From Collinsella aerofaciens (GTDB lineage: Bacteria; Actinomycetota; Coriobacteriia; Coriobacteriales; Coriobacteriaceae), in the NCBI GenBank assembly GCA_021639365.1, contig JAJXHK010000005.1, positions 8,183-72,182 on the forward strand: a stretch of 64,000 bases of DNA, read 5' to 3'. The position numbers were made by a program, and so were the translations under genes. Numbering within the stretch: position 1 is the first letter of the stretch; every line of letters begins with the position of its first letter. Under the pieces are notes generated by a model. The model did not search any database. It had not been told where the DNA came from and worked only from the letters and a program-made list of their open reading frames with translations. Below are positions 18,500 to 28,847 of the stretch, one piece after another.

Positions 18500-18888
18500 A
18501 GGTAGCGCTCCCTCGCGACGCGCTTTTCATCTTCGACCGTCATCGTATCGAGTGGCGTTCCTTTTGGCATTTTGGCTACGATATCGAGATACTCCTGGTA
18601 GTCCTCATCCTCCGCGAGCATTTCGCGAATCTCCTTCCAGGTAATCTTGGGATGCCACATCGTACCCACGTCGCGCTTGGGCTCGTCCGTGCCGAACGCC
18701 GGCTTTGCGCCCCCACGCTCCTGGGCAGCGTCATATTCCACTGCAACTGGAGCTTGATAGTCGAGCGGCACAATCTTGAACAACGGCTTGCTCCGCTTGA
18801 AGACCACAACCTCCTCGCCCTCATTGGCAACCTTTTCGGCCACCTGCGTAAGGTTTTGGCGCAGCTCCGAAAATGCGACAGTAACCAT
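18496..18888 (-). CDS. Phd/YefM-family antitoxin
   Basis: 130 residues from ATG 18888 (AGGAG at 5-base spacing; the upstream ATG at 18906 lacks a site). Residues 1-55 match Phd/YefM: VTVAFSELRQNLTQVAEKVANEGEEVVVFKRSKPLFKIVPL. The remaining 75 residues are acidic and probably wrap the toxin; at 130 residues it is longer than the common 75-90. Phd N termini bind DNA as dimers, and the perfect 12-bp inverted repeat at 18924-18955 overlapping a TATACT -10 is the likely operator. It overlaps the toxin gene by 4 bases. Confidence 0.88.
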   Translation of the reverse strand: MVTVAFSELRQNLTQVAEKVANEGEEVVVFKRSKPLFKIVPLDYQAPVAVEYDAAQERGGAKPAFGTDEPKRDVGTMWHPKITWKEIREMLAEDEDYQEYLDIVAKMPKGTPLDTMTVEDEKRVARERYL

Positions 18889-18923
18889 AACGGCTCCTCT
18901 CAACATGTATCTTCACTGCTAAG

Positions 18924-18955
18924 TATACACGTTAATGTTAATGTTAACGTGTATA
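18924..18955 (-). promoter_or_regulatory. Operator/promoter of antitoxin-toxin operon
   Basis: Perfect inverted repeat TATACACGTTAA (18924-18935) and TTAACGTGTATA (18944-18955). On the minus strand one arm contains TATACT as a -10 element, and TTAACA is repeated between the arms. This geometry fits autoregulation by the antitoxin. Confidence 0.75.
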
Positions 18956-18994
18956 AAAGCCTATCGGAAAGCATCACACTTTCCGATAGGCTTT
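18956..18994 (-). terminator. Intrinsic terminator of ligA
   Basis: 16-bp stem (AAAGCCTATCGGAAAG and complement) followed on the minus strand by TTTTATA, 20 bases after the ligA stop. Its T tract abuts the antitoxin operator. Confidence 0.8.
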
Positions 18995-19013
18995 CCATTT
19001 GATTATCGGCGCC

Positions 19014-21275
<2,262 letters not shown>

Positions 21276-21390
21276 CTAGAGTACCACCGGTCACGATGGG
21301 GCCGAATAGCGGTCTCAAACCGCACCGAATCGGCAGCCGCCGGACCGGGGTGGATTGCGCGATCAACTCATGCCCTTGCCATTTCTAAAT

Positions 21391-21417
21391 GATCCGTTTC
21401 CCCGTCCCCAACGGATC
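21391..21417. repeat. GATCC palindrome family C, copy 2
   Basis: GATCCG ... CGGATC over 27 bases, TTTCCCCGTCCCC between; resembles 54545-54573 and the reverse complement of 14578-14606. Intergenic, between the htrA terminator and ligA. Confidence 0.65.
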
Positions 21418-21426
21418 AATAGGAAA

Positions 21427-21464
21427 AGAGGGGGCTGTCCCGCGCTGGCGGGACAGCCCCCTCT
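21427..21464 (-). terminator. Intrinsic terminator of htrA-like gene
   Basis: 17-bp perfect GC-rich stem with a 4-base loop followed on the minus strand by TTTTCC, 27 bases downstream of the protease stop. Confidence 0.85.
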
Positions 21465-21490
21465 GGCATCGGTATGTGTGATGCGACTCG

Positions 21491-22957
21491 TTAGTAACCC
21501 TGGCCGTAGCCCTGGCCCTGACCCTGGCCCTGCTGGCCCAGCAGCTCCTCCAGATACTGGCGCAGCTGCTCGTCGGTAATACCGCCGTTGCCGGTGTCAG
21601 TCGCGCTGTCGTCCTGCTGCTGGTTCTGCAGCTCCTCGTCGGAGCCCAGCTCGACGGTGACCTTCTTCTCGTCCTTGCCGCGCATGAGCGTAATCTCGAC
21701 CTTCTCGCCCACCTCGTGGCTGCGCAGCGCGATGATCAGGCCATCGGCACTCGTAATCTCGTCGTCGCCCAGCTTGGTAATGACATCGCCCTCCTGAATG
21801 CCGGCCTTGGCAGCAGGACCGTCCTCAACGACGCTCGCCACATACGCGCCGCTATCGGTGCTCAGCTTGTTGGTGCGGGCGTTGAGCGCGTTGACGCTCG
21901 AAAGCGTAGCGCCCATGTACGGATGCACCGGCGTCTTGCCGTCGATAATCTGGTCGGCAATGTTCTTGGCGTAGTTAACCGGAATGGCAAAGCCCACGCC
22001 CGAGCTGGAGCCCGAGTAGCTCTCGATAAGCGAGTTGATACCCACGAGCTCGCCGTTGTCGTTGACGAGCGCGCCGCCGGAGTTGCCCGGGTTGATGGCG
22101 GCATCTGTCTGGATCATGTTGGCATAGATGGTGTTACCGCTGGTAGAACTCATGGCCGTGGAGCGGTAGAGCGCCGAGACGATACCAGTGGAAACAGACT
22201 GCTCGTTGCCGAACGGCGAGCCGATCGCCATGACCCACTCGCCCACGTTGAGCTTGGAGGAGTCGCCGATCTCGATCGGGGTGAGCTTGGAAGCATCGGC
22301 GTCCTTGAGCTTGATGACGGCCAGGTCGCTCGAAGCATCGTTGCCCACGAACTCGGCCTCGTACGTAGTACCGTCATCCATGGTCACCACGTACTGGTCA
22401 TAGCCATCAACCACATGGTTGTTGGTGAGGATATGGCCCTCGGTATCGAGCACAACGCCCGAACCGACGCTGCCCGAGTTGTCCGACTCGTCGGCAGACT
22501 GCGAAAGCGAGCCATTCTGGCTGCCGCTCGAAGTGGCGGTAATGGAAACCACGGAGGGCAGGGCCTTGGCAGAAACGGCCTCGGCCAGCGTGGTGTCCTC
22601 GGAGTCGATCGTGATCTTTTGCGTCGACGAACCCGAAGCACCCGCCGTCACGGCATTCCTGCCACCGCCAATATCGAGCGTGCCGCTCATAATGAGCGCG
22701 ATGACCAGCAGGGCGCCGCAAGCGCAGCCGGCGAGTGCCGTAATGAAGATCGGCAGCTTTTTGGTCTTGGTCTTGACCACCGTGTGCTTGTTCACGACCT
22801 GTTGGCCGCCCAGCGGCTTGCCGGTCTGCGTGTCGTAGGCCTGCATGTAGGGAATGTTGCTGTCGGCAGGCGTCGACTCCACCTGCACGCGCGGCTGCTG
22901 CTGGGTCTCGCCGGCGTTGCCCGCGTCCTGGGGGCGCTGGGAATCGTTCTCGCTCAT
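21491..22957 (-). CDS. Membrane-anchored HtrA/DegP-type serine protease with PDZ domain
   Basis: 488 residues from ATG 22957. An acidic Gln/Asn-rich cytoplasmic N terminus (1-60) is followed by one membrane segment (about 68-92), so the rest is outside the membrane. The trypsin-like domain has the triad His in TNNHVVDG, Asp in SSDLAVIK and Ser in NPGNSGGAL. One PDZ domain (about 355-445) follows. The tail is unusual: QGQGQGQGYGQGY, a low-complexity Gln-Gly-Tyr end. HtrA proteases degrade or refold damaged exported proteins. A strong terminator follows. No two-component partner lies next to it. Confidence 0.93.
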   Translation of the reverse strand: MSENDSQRPQDAGNAGETQQQPRVQVESTPADSNIPYMQAYDTQTGKPLGGQQVVNKHTVVKTKTKKLPIFITALAGCACGALLVIALIMSGTLDIGGGRNAVTAGASGSSTQKITIDSEDTTLAEAVSAKALPSVVSITATSSGSQNGSLSQSADESDNSGSVGSGVVLDTEGHILTNNHVVDGYDQYVVTMDDGTTYEAEFVGNDASSDLAVIKLKDADASKLTPIEIGDSSKLNVGEWVMAIGSPFGNEQSVSTGIVSALYRSTAMSSTSGNTIYANMIQTDAAINPGNSGGALVNDNGELVGINSLIESYSGSSSGVGFAIPVNYAKNIADQIIDGKTPVHPYMGATLSSVNALNARTNKLSTDSGAYVASVVEDGPAAKAGIQEGDVITKLGDDEITSADGLIIALRSHEVGEKVEITLMRGKDEKKVTVELGSDEELQNQQQDDSATDTGNGGITDEQLRQYLEELLGQQGQGQGQGYGQGY

Positions 22958-22986
22958 AGCTGCGATCCTTTCGTCAAATAACCAAA

Positions 22987-23010
22987 GGCCCGCCAAACAC
23001 GTGGCGGGCC
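22987..23010 (-). terminator. Intrinsic terminator downstream of glnA-regulator operon
   Basis: GGCCCGCCA and TGGCGGGCC, loop 6, followed on minus by TTTGG. It lies about 155 bases after the regulator stop and directly upstream of the htrA-like gene. Confidence 0.6.
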
Positions 23011-23128
23011 ATCATTGTTCACGTTGAGTTGTACCCCAATATGCGGGCGCACGTGTACGAGAACGTAATCTTTTAGGAAGGCTTAAGTTCTACTGCAAAC
23101 TCGAAAGGAACCCGCACCTACGGCAAAA

Positions 23129-23161
23129 CCACCACAAAGGTGCCTGTCCCCTTTGTGGTGG
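23129..23161 (-). repeat. CCACCACAAAGG palindrome family, copy 4
   Basis: Arms CCACCACAAAGG (23129-23140) and CCTTTGTGGTGG (23150-23161), 4 bases after the regulator stop codon and followed on the minus strand by TTTTG. Here it could act as a terminator. Confidence 0.85.
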
Positions 23162-23165
23162 AAAT

Positions 23166-23828
23166 CTAGTCCTTAAACAGATAGCCCACGCCGCGGACGG
23201 TGGTGATGTGTGCCGCGATCTGCGGGCCCACCTTGGAGCGGATGCGTCGGATGTGCACGTCGACGGTACGCGTGCCGCCGCAGTACTCAAAGCCCCACAC
23301 GCGGTGCAGCAGTACCTCGCGGCTGTAGGCACGGTTGGGATGCGTCGCCAAAAAGCTCAGCAGCGAGTACTCCATCAGCGTCAGGTCGATGGGCTCGTTA
23401 TCGAGTGTCACCTGGTAGGTGGCCAGGTTGATCTCGAGGTTGTCGATGTTGAGCACATCGTCGGCGGTAACGGTCTCCTCCTCGCCCATCAGGCGCTGCG
23501 CGCGAGCCTTGAGCTCGTTGGGCGTCGCCGTGGGGCATACAAAGTCGGCATGCGCGTGGTTCGGCAGACGCAAGGTGCCGAGCGCCTCGTCGTCGACAAT
23601 CACCAACATGGGGACGCCGCCGCGGTCGTCAAGCCACTTGGCAATCTGATCGATGCGGTCGCTGCGGATGCCGTCGGAGTCGAGGATCAGCAGGTCAAAG
23701 TCGTGCGCCGCAGTCGGAGAATCGGGGGTTGCCAGGCTCACCTCGACACCCAGGGTGGTCGTCAAGCTGCGGGCAAACTCGTGGAAGCGCGTCGTGCGCG
23801 CCATGAACAGGGCACTCTTATCGGACAT
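23166..23828 (-). CDS. OmpR-family winged-helix regulator with atypical receiver, GlnR-like
   Basis: 220 residues from ATG 23828 (GGAGG, 5-base spacing). The C-terminal half (about 125-220) is a clear OmpR/PhoB winged helix: NLATYQVTLDNEPIDLTLMEYSLLSFLATHPNRAYSREVLLHRVWG and RTVDVHIRRIRSKVG. The N-terminal receiver keeps an Asp in DLLILDSDG but lacks the acidic pair at its start and the conserved Lys near its end (CPTATP instead). Actinobacterial GlnR proteins show the same incomplete phosphorylation pocket and control glnA. This gene lies 50 bases downstream of glnA on the same strand and no histidine kinase is near. The GlnR role is inferred, not shown; it could be another orphan regulator. 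Confidence 0.75.
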   Translation of the reverse strand: MSDKSALFMARTTRFHEFARSLTTTLGVEVSLATPDSPTAAHDFDLLILDSDGIRSDRIDQIAKWLDDRGGVPMLVIVDDEALGTLRLPNHAHADFVCPTATPNELKARAQRLMGEEETVTADDVLNIDNLEINLATYQVTLDNEPIDLTLMEYSLLSFLATHPNRAYSREVLLHRVWGFEYCGGTRTVDVHIRRIRSKVGPQIAAHITTVRGVGYLFKD

Positions 23829-23878
23829 ATCGGCCTCCAAAGAAATGAGCTCAATCGTACTGGAACAAGCCAGCGCGA

Positions 23879-25216
23879 TCAGGAGTTCGCCAGGTAGTGC
23901 TTGATCTCCCACTCGGTGATCGTAGACTCAAACTTATGCCACTCGTCGCGCTTCTTTTTAAGGAAGAAGCCGTGGATGTGCTCGCCGAGGGCATCCTTCA
24001 TAAACTGCGAGTCTTCGAACACGTCGAGCGCCTCTTTGAGCGAGCGCGGCAGCGGCGTGTAGCCGGCCTCAAGCATCTGACGATCGTTGAGCTTGAGCGT
24101 CTCGGCCGTGGCCTCGGGCGGGAGCTCCAGCTTGCGCTCAATGCCGTCGAGGCCAGCTGCCAGCGTGACAGCGTTGACCAGGTACGGGTTGGCCATGGGG
24201 TCGGGACTGCGCAGCTCGATGCGCGTGGACAGCTGCTTGCCGGGCTTGTAGACCGGAATGCGGACCATGCTCGCGCGGTTGCGCAGGCCCCACGTGGCAT
24301 ACTGCGGTACGGAGTCGCCGCCCGTGGTGATGCGCTTGTACGAGTTGACCGTGGGGTTGGTGATCGCGCTGATCTCGCGGGCATGCGCCAGGATGCCGGC
24401 CATATAGTGCTTGGCAATATCGGAGAGATGGTACTTCTCGTCGTCCTCGCCCCAAAAGACGTTGTTGCCGTCGTGGTCGAATAGCGACTGGCACAGGAAC
24501 ATAGCGCTGCCGTCCTCGCCCGCCAACGGCTTGGGCATAAAGGAGGCGTGGCAACCGCTCTCGTAGGCCTGCTGCTTAATGATGAGTTTGGCCGTGGTGA
24601 TGGCGTCGGACATGCTCAGGGCCTCGGCGTGGCGCAAGCTCATGCCGTGCTGCGAGCGACCGGCGGCGTGGAAGGTGTACTCCACGGGCACGGACATCTT
24701 CTCGAGCGTGAGGACCGTGTTGCGGCGCAGGTCGCGAGCGGCATCGCTCACCGAAAGGTCAAAGTAGCCCACGTTGTCGAGCGGCTCGGGGGTGTGCTCG
24801 TCGGGGAAGTAATAGTACTCCAGCTCGGCGCCCACGTTGAGCAGGTAGCCGGCCTTCTCGGCCTTGTAGAACATGCGGCGCAGGGCATCGCGCGGGTCGC
24901 CGGCAAACGGCTTGCGGTCGGGAGTGCACACGTCGCAGAACACGCGGGCGACGCCGTTATGGCTCGGGCGCCACGGCAAAATCTGGAAGGTCGAAGCATC
25001 GGGAAACGCCAGCATGTCGGCTTCCTCGGGCGTGGCAAAGCCCTCGATGGCCGAGCCGTCAAAGCCAATGCCCTCCTCAAAAGCGACCTCGAGGTCCTCG
25101 GGGCTAATGGCAAAGTTCTTGAGGCGGCCGAGAATGTCGACAAACCACAGACGCACAAAGCGGATGTCACGCTGCTCTACGGAGCGGAGTACGTAATCGA
25201 TGTTCTGCTGGTTCAT
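23879..25216 (-). CDS. glnA: Type I glutamine synthetase
   Basis: 445 residues, the length of the shorter GSI-alpha class; the adenylylation loop of the longer GSI-beta class is absent. Visible motifs: GFDGSAIEGF, NVGAELEYYYFPD, CHASFMPKPLAGEDGSAMFLCQS (with the metal-binding Glu/His region), the NPTVNSYKRI loop and RIELRSPDPMANPYL near the active site. It makes glutamine from glutamate, ammonia and ATP in the cytoplasm. It is the first gene of an operon with an OmpR-type regulator. A GlnR-box-like sequence lies upstream at 25282-25297. Start ATG 25216 follows a strong GGGGAG site. Confidence 0.96.
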   Translation of the reverse strand: MNQQNIDYVLRSVEQRDIRFVRLWFVDILGRLKNFAISPEDLEVAFEEGIGFDGSAIEGFATPEEADMLAFPDASTFQILPWRPSHNGVARVFCDVCTPDRKPFAGDPRDALRRMFYKAEKAGYLLNVGAELEYYYFPDEHTPEPLDNVGYFDLSVSDAARDLRRNTVLTLEKMSVPVEYTFHAAGRSQHGMSLRHAEALSMSDAITTAKLIIKQQAYESGCHASFMPKPLAGEDGSAMFLCQSLFDHDGNNVFWGEDDEKYHLSDIAKHYMAGILAHAREISAITNPTVNSYKRITTGGDSVPQYATWGLRNRASMVRIPVYKPGKQLSTRIELRSPDPMANPYLVNAVTLAAGLDGIERKLELPPEATAETLKLNDRQMLEAGYTPLPRSLKEALDVFEDSQFMKDALGEHIHGFFLKKKRDEWHKFESTITEWEIKHYLANS

Positions 25217-25281
25217 GTCGCTCCCCTTTCTTTCGGGCGGGTTTCGACTGGTCTATATCGCAGATACTATCGCAGAAAAAT

Positions 25282-25297
25282 GTTTCCGCAGGGTTAA
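25282..25297 (-). promoter_or_regulatory. GlnR-box-like site upstream of glnA
   Basis: On the minus strand TTAAC-CCTGCG-GAAAC matches the actinobacterial GlnR half-site pair GTnAC-n6-GAAAC at nine of ten fixed positions. It lies 65-80 bases before the glnA start. The match is by eye and short. Confidence 0.4.
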
Positions 25298-25350
25298 AGC
25301 GTATCAAGCGCTCAAAAAACGTGGGCGAACAGGCCGTTGCGAACGAGCGG

Positions 25351-26373
25351 CTAGCGCGAGGTCGAAGCGCGGTGTTCGATGTGGCCGGGGACCTCGATGC
25401 GCTTGGGGGCGAGCTTTGCGGCGTCGCCCACCGTAGTGGTAACGACGTCGATGCGCTCGGACAGGCGCTCGACCACGCGCTCGGCAATGGTGAGGGTGTC
25501 CTGCGCGGCCGTGGTCACACCGCCAAAGAGCACGTGGTTCCAGGGATAGTCGTCAAACGTTGCGATCTTGAGACCCGCCGGCAACGAAGGTCCCAACTGT
25601 GCCAGCGCCTCGGTCAGACGCAGGAAGACCAGACCGTTGACGGCAATGAGGCCGAGCTTTTTACCCGCATAGCCGCGGATGGTCTCGTCCAGGCGACTGA
25701 CACCCGTGGCGCCACCGTCGGCCAGAGTGACGACCTCGCCCGCAAGACCGCGGCGCGAAAGCTCGTCGGCAAAGGCCTCGGCGCGCTCGCGACGCACGGG
25801 GCTGTCATCGCTTGCCTCGGTGAGCAGGCACAGGCGCTCGCTGCCCGCAGAGGCCAAGGCGTCTACCAGGCCGGCGACCAGCTCACGGTTGTTGGAGGTC
25901 ACCAGATCGACACCGCCGGCGGCAATATCGCGGTCGAGCAGCACGACGGGCAGGCGTCCCGCAGCCGCGGCAATCGCCTTGTCGTTGTCTCCGCAGGTAT
26001 TGACGACCAGGCCGTCCACACCGGCATCGATAAGTCTGGTGAGCGACTCTGCTTCCTTAGCGGGGTCGTTGCCGCTAATGGCCGTCATGAGCGAGCAGCC
26101 GCGCGCGGCGGCACTGGCGGAAAGCCCTTCGAGCATGGCGCTCGAGAACGGGTTGGCGATGTCAGCTAGGATCACGCCGATGAGGTTGGTACGCGAGCTG
26201 CGCAGATTGCGCGCGGCGGCACGTGGACGATAGCCGGTGCGCTCGATAACTGCCGCGATGCGAGCACGGGTTTCCTCGGTCATCTGCCCGGGGCGGTTGT
26301 TGAGATAGCGCGAGACCGTGGCCGGGCTCACGCCCGCCTCGGCGGCAATATCCTTGATTCTCATCTGCGCCAT
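25351..26373 (-). CDS. LacI-family transcriptional regulator
   Basis: 340 residues. Start at ATG 26373 puts the helix-turn-helix (MRIKDIAAEAGVSPATVSRYLN) at the N terminus; the open frame to 26463 has no support. The hinge follows (RNLRSSRTNLIGVILADIANPFSS), then the periplasmic-binding-protein-like sugar domain with VVLLDRDIAAGGVDLV and FDDYPWNHVL. The last resembles KdgR-type LacI members, which sense sugar acids, but no sugar-acid gene is adjacent. It stands alone between glnA and a GntR regulator, so its targets are probably elsewhere. Confidence 0.88.
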   Translation of the reverse strand: MAQMRIKDIAAEAGVSPATVSRYLNNRPGQMTEETRARIAAVIERTGYRPRAAARNLRSSRTNLIGVILADIANPFSSAMLEGLSASAAARGCSLMTAISGNDPAKEAESLTRLIDAGVDGLVVNTCGDNDKAIAAAAGRLPVVLLDRDIAAGGVDLVTSNNRELVAGLVDALASAGSERLCLLTEASDDSPVRRERAEAFADELSRRGLAGEVVTLADGGATGVSRLDETIRGYAGKKLGLIAVNGLVFLRLTEALAQLGPSLPAGLKIATFDDYPWNHVLFGGVTTAAQDTLTIAERVVERLSERIDVVTTTVGDAAKLAPKRIEVPGHIEHRASTSR

Positions 26374-26496
26374 AGCGCACCCCGTTTCCCCATTGTCGGC
26401 ATTCTGAGCCATTTTAGGCATTTTTAAAAATCTCGGTTGCAAAACGCTGTAGGTGAGCAACATCGTTTTTGCGTCTCGAGCAGATGCGATGATGGG

Positions 26497-27186
26497 CTAG
26501 ATATTCGAGTCTTTAGGCAGCTCAAAATAGTCGGGATGCAAGGCGATAACCGGGCCCTGTTCCTCGGGCATCAGATGCAGGTGCGTCTCTGCCAGATAGC
26601 TCGCCGCGTCGGTATCGCCCCTCTTAATGGCCTCGAGAATCCGGCGATGCTGCCGACGAATTGGCTCCCAATCCAGATCTTGCGACACCATACGCAACCA
26701 GTTGTATCGCTCAAAATGCGTGTTGACGCTCTTCATCCAGTCCCACAACATGTGGCGGCCGGCAATCTCAAAACACGTCTCATGGAACAGGTTGTCCAGG
26801 TCAAAGAAACGACGCGTTTCGCGATGGTCGAGCGATTCGGACTCGGCAAGAATCTGCTCGAGCCGATGCTTTTGCTCGGGCGTGGCGGCAGAGCAGCATT
26901 TAATGAGCACGCTTCTCTCGAGTTTCTCGCGCAAGAAACAGGCGTTCTCGGCGCGCTCCATGCTGATTTTTGAGACATAGGTGCCGCTTTTGGGACGAGT
27001 TTCCACCAGTTCCTGCTCACGCAGGCGCACAAAAGACTCGCGAATGGGCGTGCGCCCGATTCCCGTCTCCTTTTCCAGACCAATCGCCGAAAGACGCGTG
27101 CCAGGCTTGAGCTCGGCATAGATGATCTTGGAGCGCAATGCGTTGTATGCCTGATCTTGCAGACTCTGATAATGCTGCTGTTCCAT
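26497..27186 (-). CDS. GntR-family (FCD-type) transcriptional regulator
   Basis: 229 residues, ATG 27186 with GAGGG upstream. The N-terminal winged helix (about 10-75) reads QDQAYNALRSKIIYAELKPGTRLSAIGLEKETGIGRTPIRESFVRLREQELVE, the GntR signature. The all-helical FCD ligand domain (about 85-220) has RRFFDLDNLFHETCFEIAG, the region of the metal-binding His/Asp. FCD regulators respond to small organic acids. The stop is 120 bases from the neighbouring LacI gene on the same strand. No metabolic operon is adjacent, so the target is unknown. Confidence 0.88.
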   Translation of the reverse strand: MEQQHYQSLQDQAYNALRSKIIYAELKPGTRLSAIGLEKETGIGRTPIRESFVRLREQELVETRPKSGTYVSKISMERAENACFLREKLERSVLIKCCSAATPEQKHRLEQILAESESLDHRETRRFFDLDNLFHETCFEIAGRHMLWDWMKSVNTHFERYNWLRMVSQDLDWEPIRRQHRRILEAIKRGDTDAASYLAETHLHLMPEEQGPVIALHPDYFELPKDSNI

Positions 27187-27285
27187 AAAGCCCTCGGATA
27201 AACCCCTGCTTTGTCGAATATCACCTCAGTAATACTATCGCATCGGCACGTCCCAACCGGTCTTTTGGGGCGGGGCTCTTTTTGA

Positions 27286-28545
27286 CTATGAGCGCTCGTA
27301 TTTCGTGGCCCGCCCGGTTCCCTGCCTTACGATTGCATTCCGTTCAAGCAGAGATTCGAGTGCCGCCAACGTCCGCATGCGGCTCAGCCCCGTCTGTTTC
27401 TCAATCTCGCTTCGCGACATAATTCGCCCGCCCGACAAGGCCCTGAGAACCTGGGCCTCTTCCTCGGACCCTTCAAAGGCATCGGTAACGGGCAATGTGA
27501 CGGCCACCATGCCACCGCGAACATCAAAAATTGGTTGATTGATCGAATCGCGATAGGCACGTCTAATGCGCGCAATTCCCGTACCAAATTTCTCGATGTA
27601 ATCCAGCTTTAAGAAGGCCTCTGCAACGATGGGGTTTCTGAGCACGGATATCTGCCCATACAGGTATTGTTCCGTCGTCAAACCGGCGGGCAGCGATCCG
27701 GGGGAGGTCACAACGACACGATCATCGTACAGGGCAATTTGAACGTTCGCTCGAACGTCCCACGTCCGATGCACCAAAGCGTTTGCAACAGCTTCGCGGA
27801 ATGCCTCAAGAGGAATTCGATCGGTTTGGACGCGCTCCATCCCTTCGATACGCTCATAACGGTAGTAGCGTGCAAACATAGCCACCGCCCTGTCCACCTG
27901 CTCAATTGCGGATACATTTGTCGCCGCCTCGCGATCCAAGATCACATCCTCGGTATCGCCAAAACGGACGCAGTCGATGCCCGGAAAATCATTCTTATCC
28001 GCCAAAATCGCCGCAGCGTTGGTATAGCCGTCCTTGCCGAGCAAGCGAAGCGTGCGCATGATATCCGGCGTTAGCTCGGAAATGCCGAGATGTTCAACAC
28101 ACTTATGCTCGAGCGTGTGAAAACTCAAGTCCTGGCGAGCCGACGTGAGCGCGTCGAACGTTACGTTGCTGCCTTCGAGCGTCAGCCTGCCATACTCAAA
28201 CCGGTCGACCTCCACCGTTGCCGAATCGTTTCGTCTGTAGGCCTTTCCCTTGCTTCGATAGGGTTTGTCCTGTCCCTCATAAACCGTAAGGATTACGGTC
28301 CCGTGTTTCTCATCGGGCTCAAGCGAGTAACGGGGCGCGGGATCAAGACTGTCGTTAATCATGTTCTCGATGCGCAGGCATTCTGCAACCGGATCCGCAA
28401 GGCCGACAGCCACGCCATCGTCATCAACGCCAAACTCAATCTTGCCCGTCCCGTAGTTTGCATAGGCGCTCACCGTTTTAAGAAACGTCGGCGTAACGCT
28501 TTCCTTGTATTCGACTGTAGGGCTCTCTCTAACAACCATATGCAC
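27286..28545 (-). CDS. Schlafen/AlbA_2-domain protein with C-terminal winged helix
   Basis: 419 residues (start at residue 1 or at the Met three codons on). The N-terminal part (about 5-125) matches the AlbA_2 fold found in Schlafen and RecG-like ATP-dependent helicase-related proteins: ESPTVEYKESVT, NYGTGKIEFGVDDDG, YRSKGKAYRRND. A middle ATPase-like GHKL-type section (EAFREAVANALVHRTW, GTGIARIRRAY) precedes a helix-turn-helix (SRSEIEKQTGLSRMRTLAALESLL). Such proteins are often transcription regulators or part of defence and stress loci; no function is proven. A perfect 19-bp inverted repeat, 28583-28635, lies 38 bases upstream and may be its own operator. Confidence 0.8.
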   Translation of the reverse strand: MHMVVRESPTVEYKESVTPTFLKTVSAYANYGTGKIEFGVDDDGVAVGLADPVAECLRIENMINDSLDPAPRYSLEPDEKHGTVILTVYEGQDKPYRSKGKAYRRNDSATVEVDRFEYGRLTLEGSNVTFDALTSARQDLSFHTLEHKCVEHLGISELTPDIMRTLRLLGKDGYTNAAAILADKNDFPGIDCVRFGDTEDVILDREAATNVSAIEQVDRAVAMFARYYRYERIEGMERVQTDRIPLEAFREAVANALVHRTWDVRANVQIALYDDRVVVTSPGSLPAGLTTEQYLYGQISVLRNPIVAEAFLKLDYIEKFGTGIARIRRAYRDSINQPIFDVRGGMVAVTLPVTDAFEGSEEEAQVLRALSGGRIMSRSEIEKQTGLSRMRTLAALESLLERNAIVRQGTGRATKYERS

Positions 28546-28582
28546 AACCTCTTCGTTTCGTACTATTCATGACCGTATTATA

Positions 28583-28635
28583 AGACGAAAACTGTTTGCG
28601 TATTGATTTATCCAAGACGCAAACAGTTTTCGTCT
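28583..28635. promoter_or_regulatory. Perfect 19-bp inverted repeat upstream of Schlafen-like gene
   Basis: AGACGAAAACTGTTTGCGT (28583-28601) and its exact complement (28617-28635) around a 15-base spacer. On the minus strand TATAAT follows directly after one arm and TTGACA directly precedes the other. It is AT-rich and lacks a T tract, so an operator is more likely than a terminator. Confidence 0.6.
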
Positions 28636-28660
28636 GTCAATACGTCTGCAATCCAAACGA

Positions 28661-28696
28661 AAAGAGCCCCGAGCTCGTTTGAACTCGGGGCTCTTT
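28661..28696 (-). terminator. Intrinsic terminator of the flavin oxidoreductase gene
   Basis: 13-bp perfect stem (AAAGAGCCCCGAG) with TTTTCG after it on the minus strand. The 150 bases between it and the stop codon hold nothing recognisable. Confidence 0.75.
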
Positions 28697-28847
28697 GTGC
28701 CGCACATCTATGAGAGGAGTAATTCGATGCGTACGAGCGCTACTCCATGAAGCCGCCCTGGGATGGCGGCAACCTCGTCAATGGTGTCAGGTTTACATGC
28801 ATCAACTTAGCGCAAAGTAACCTGGCCCCCATGCACCAAGGGGCTGA

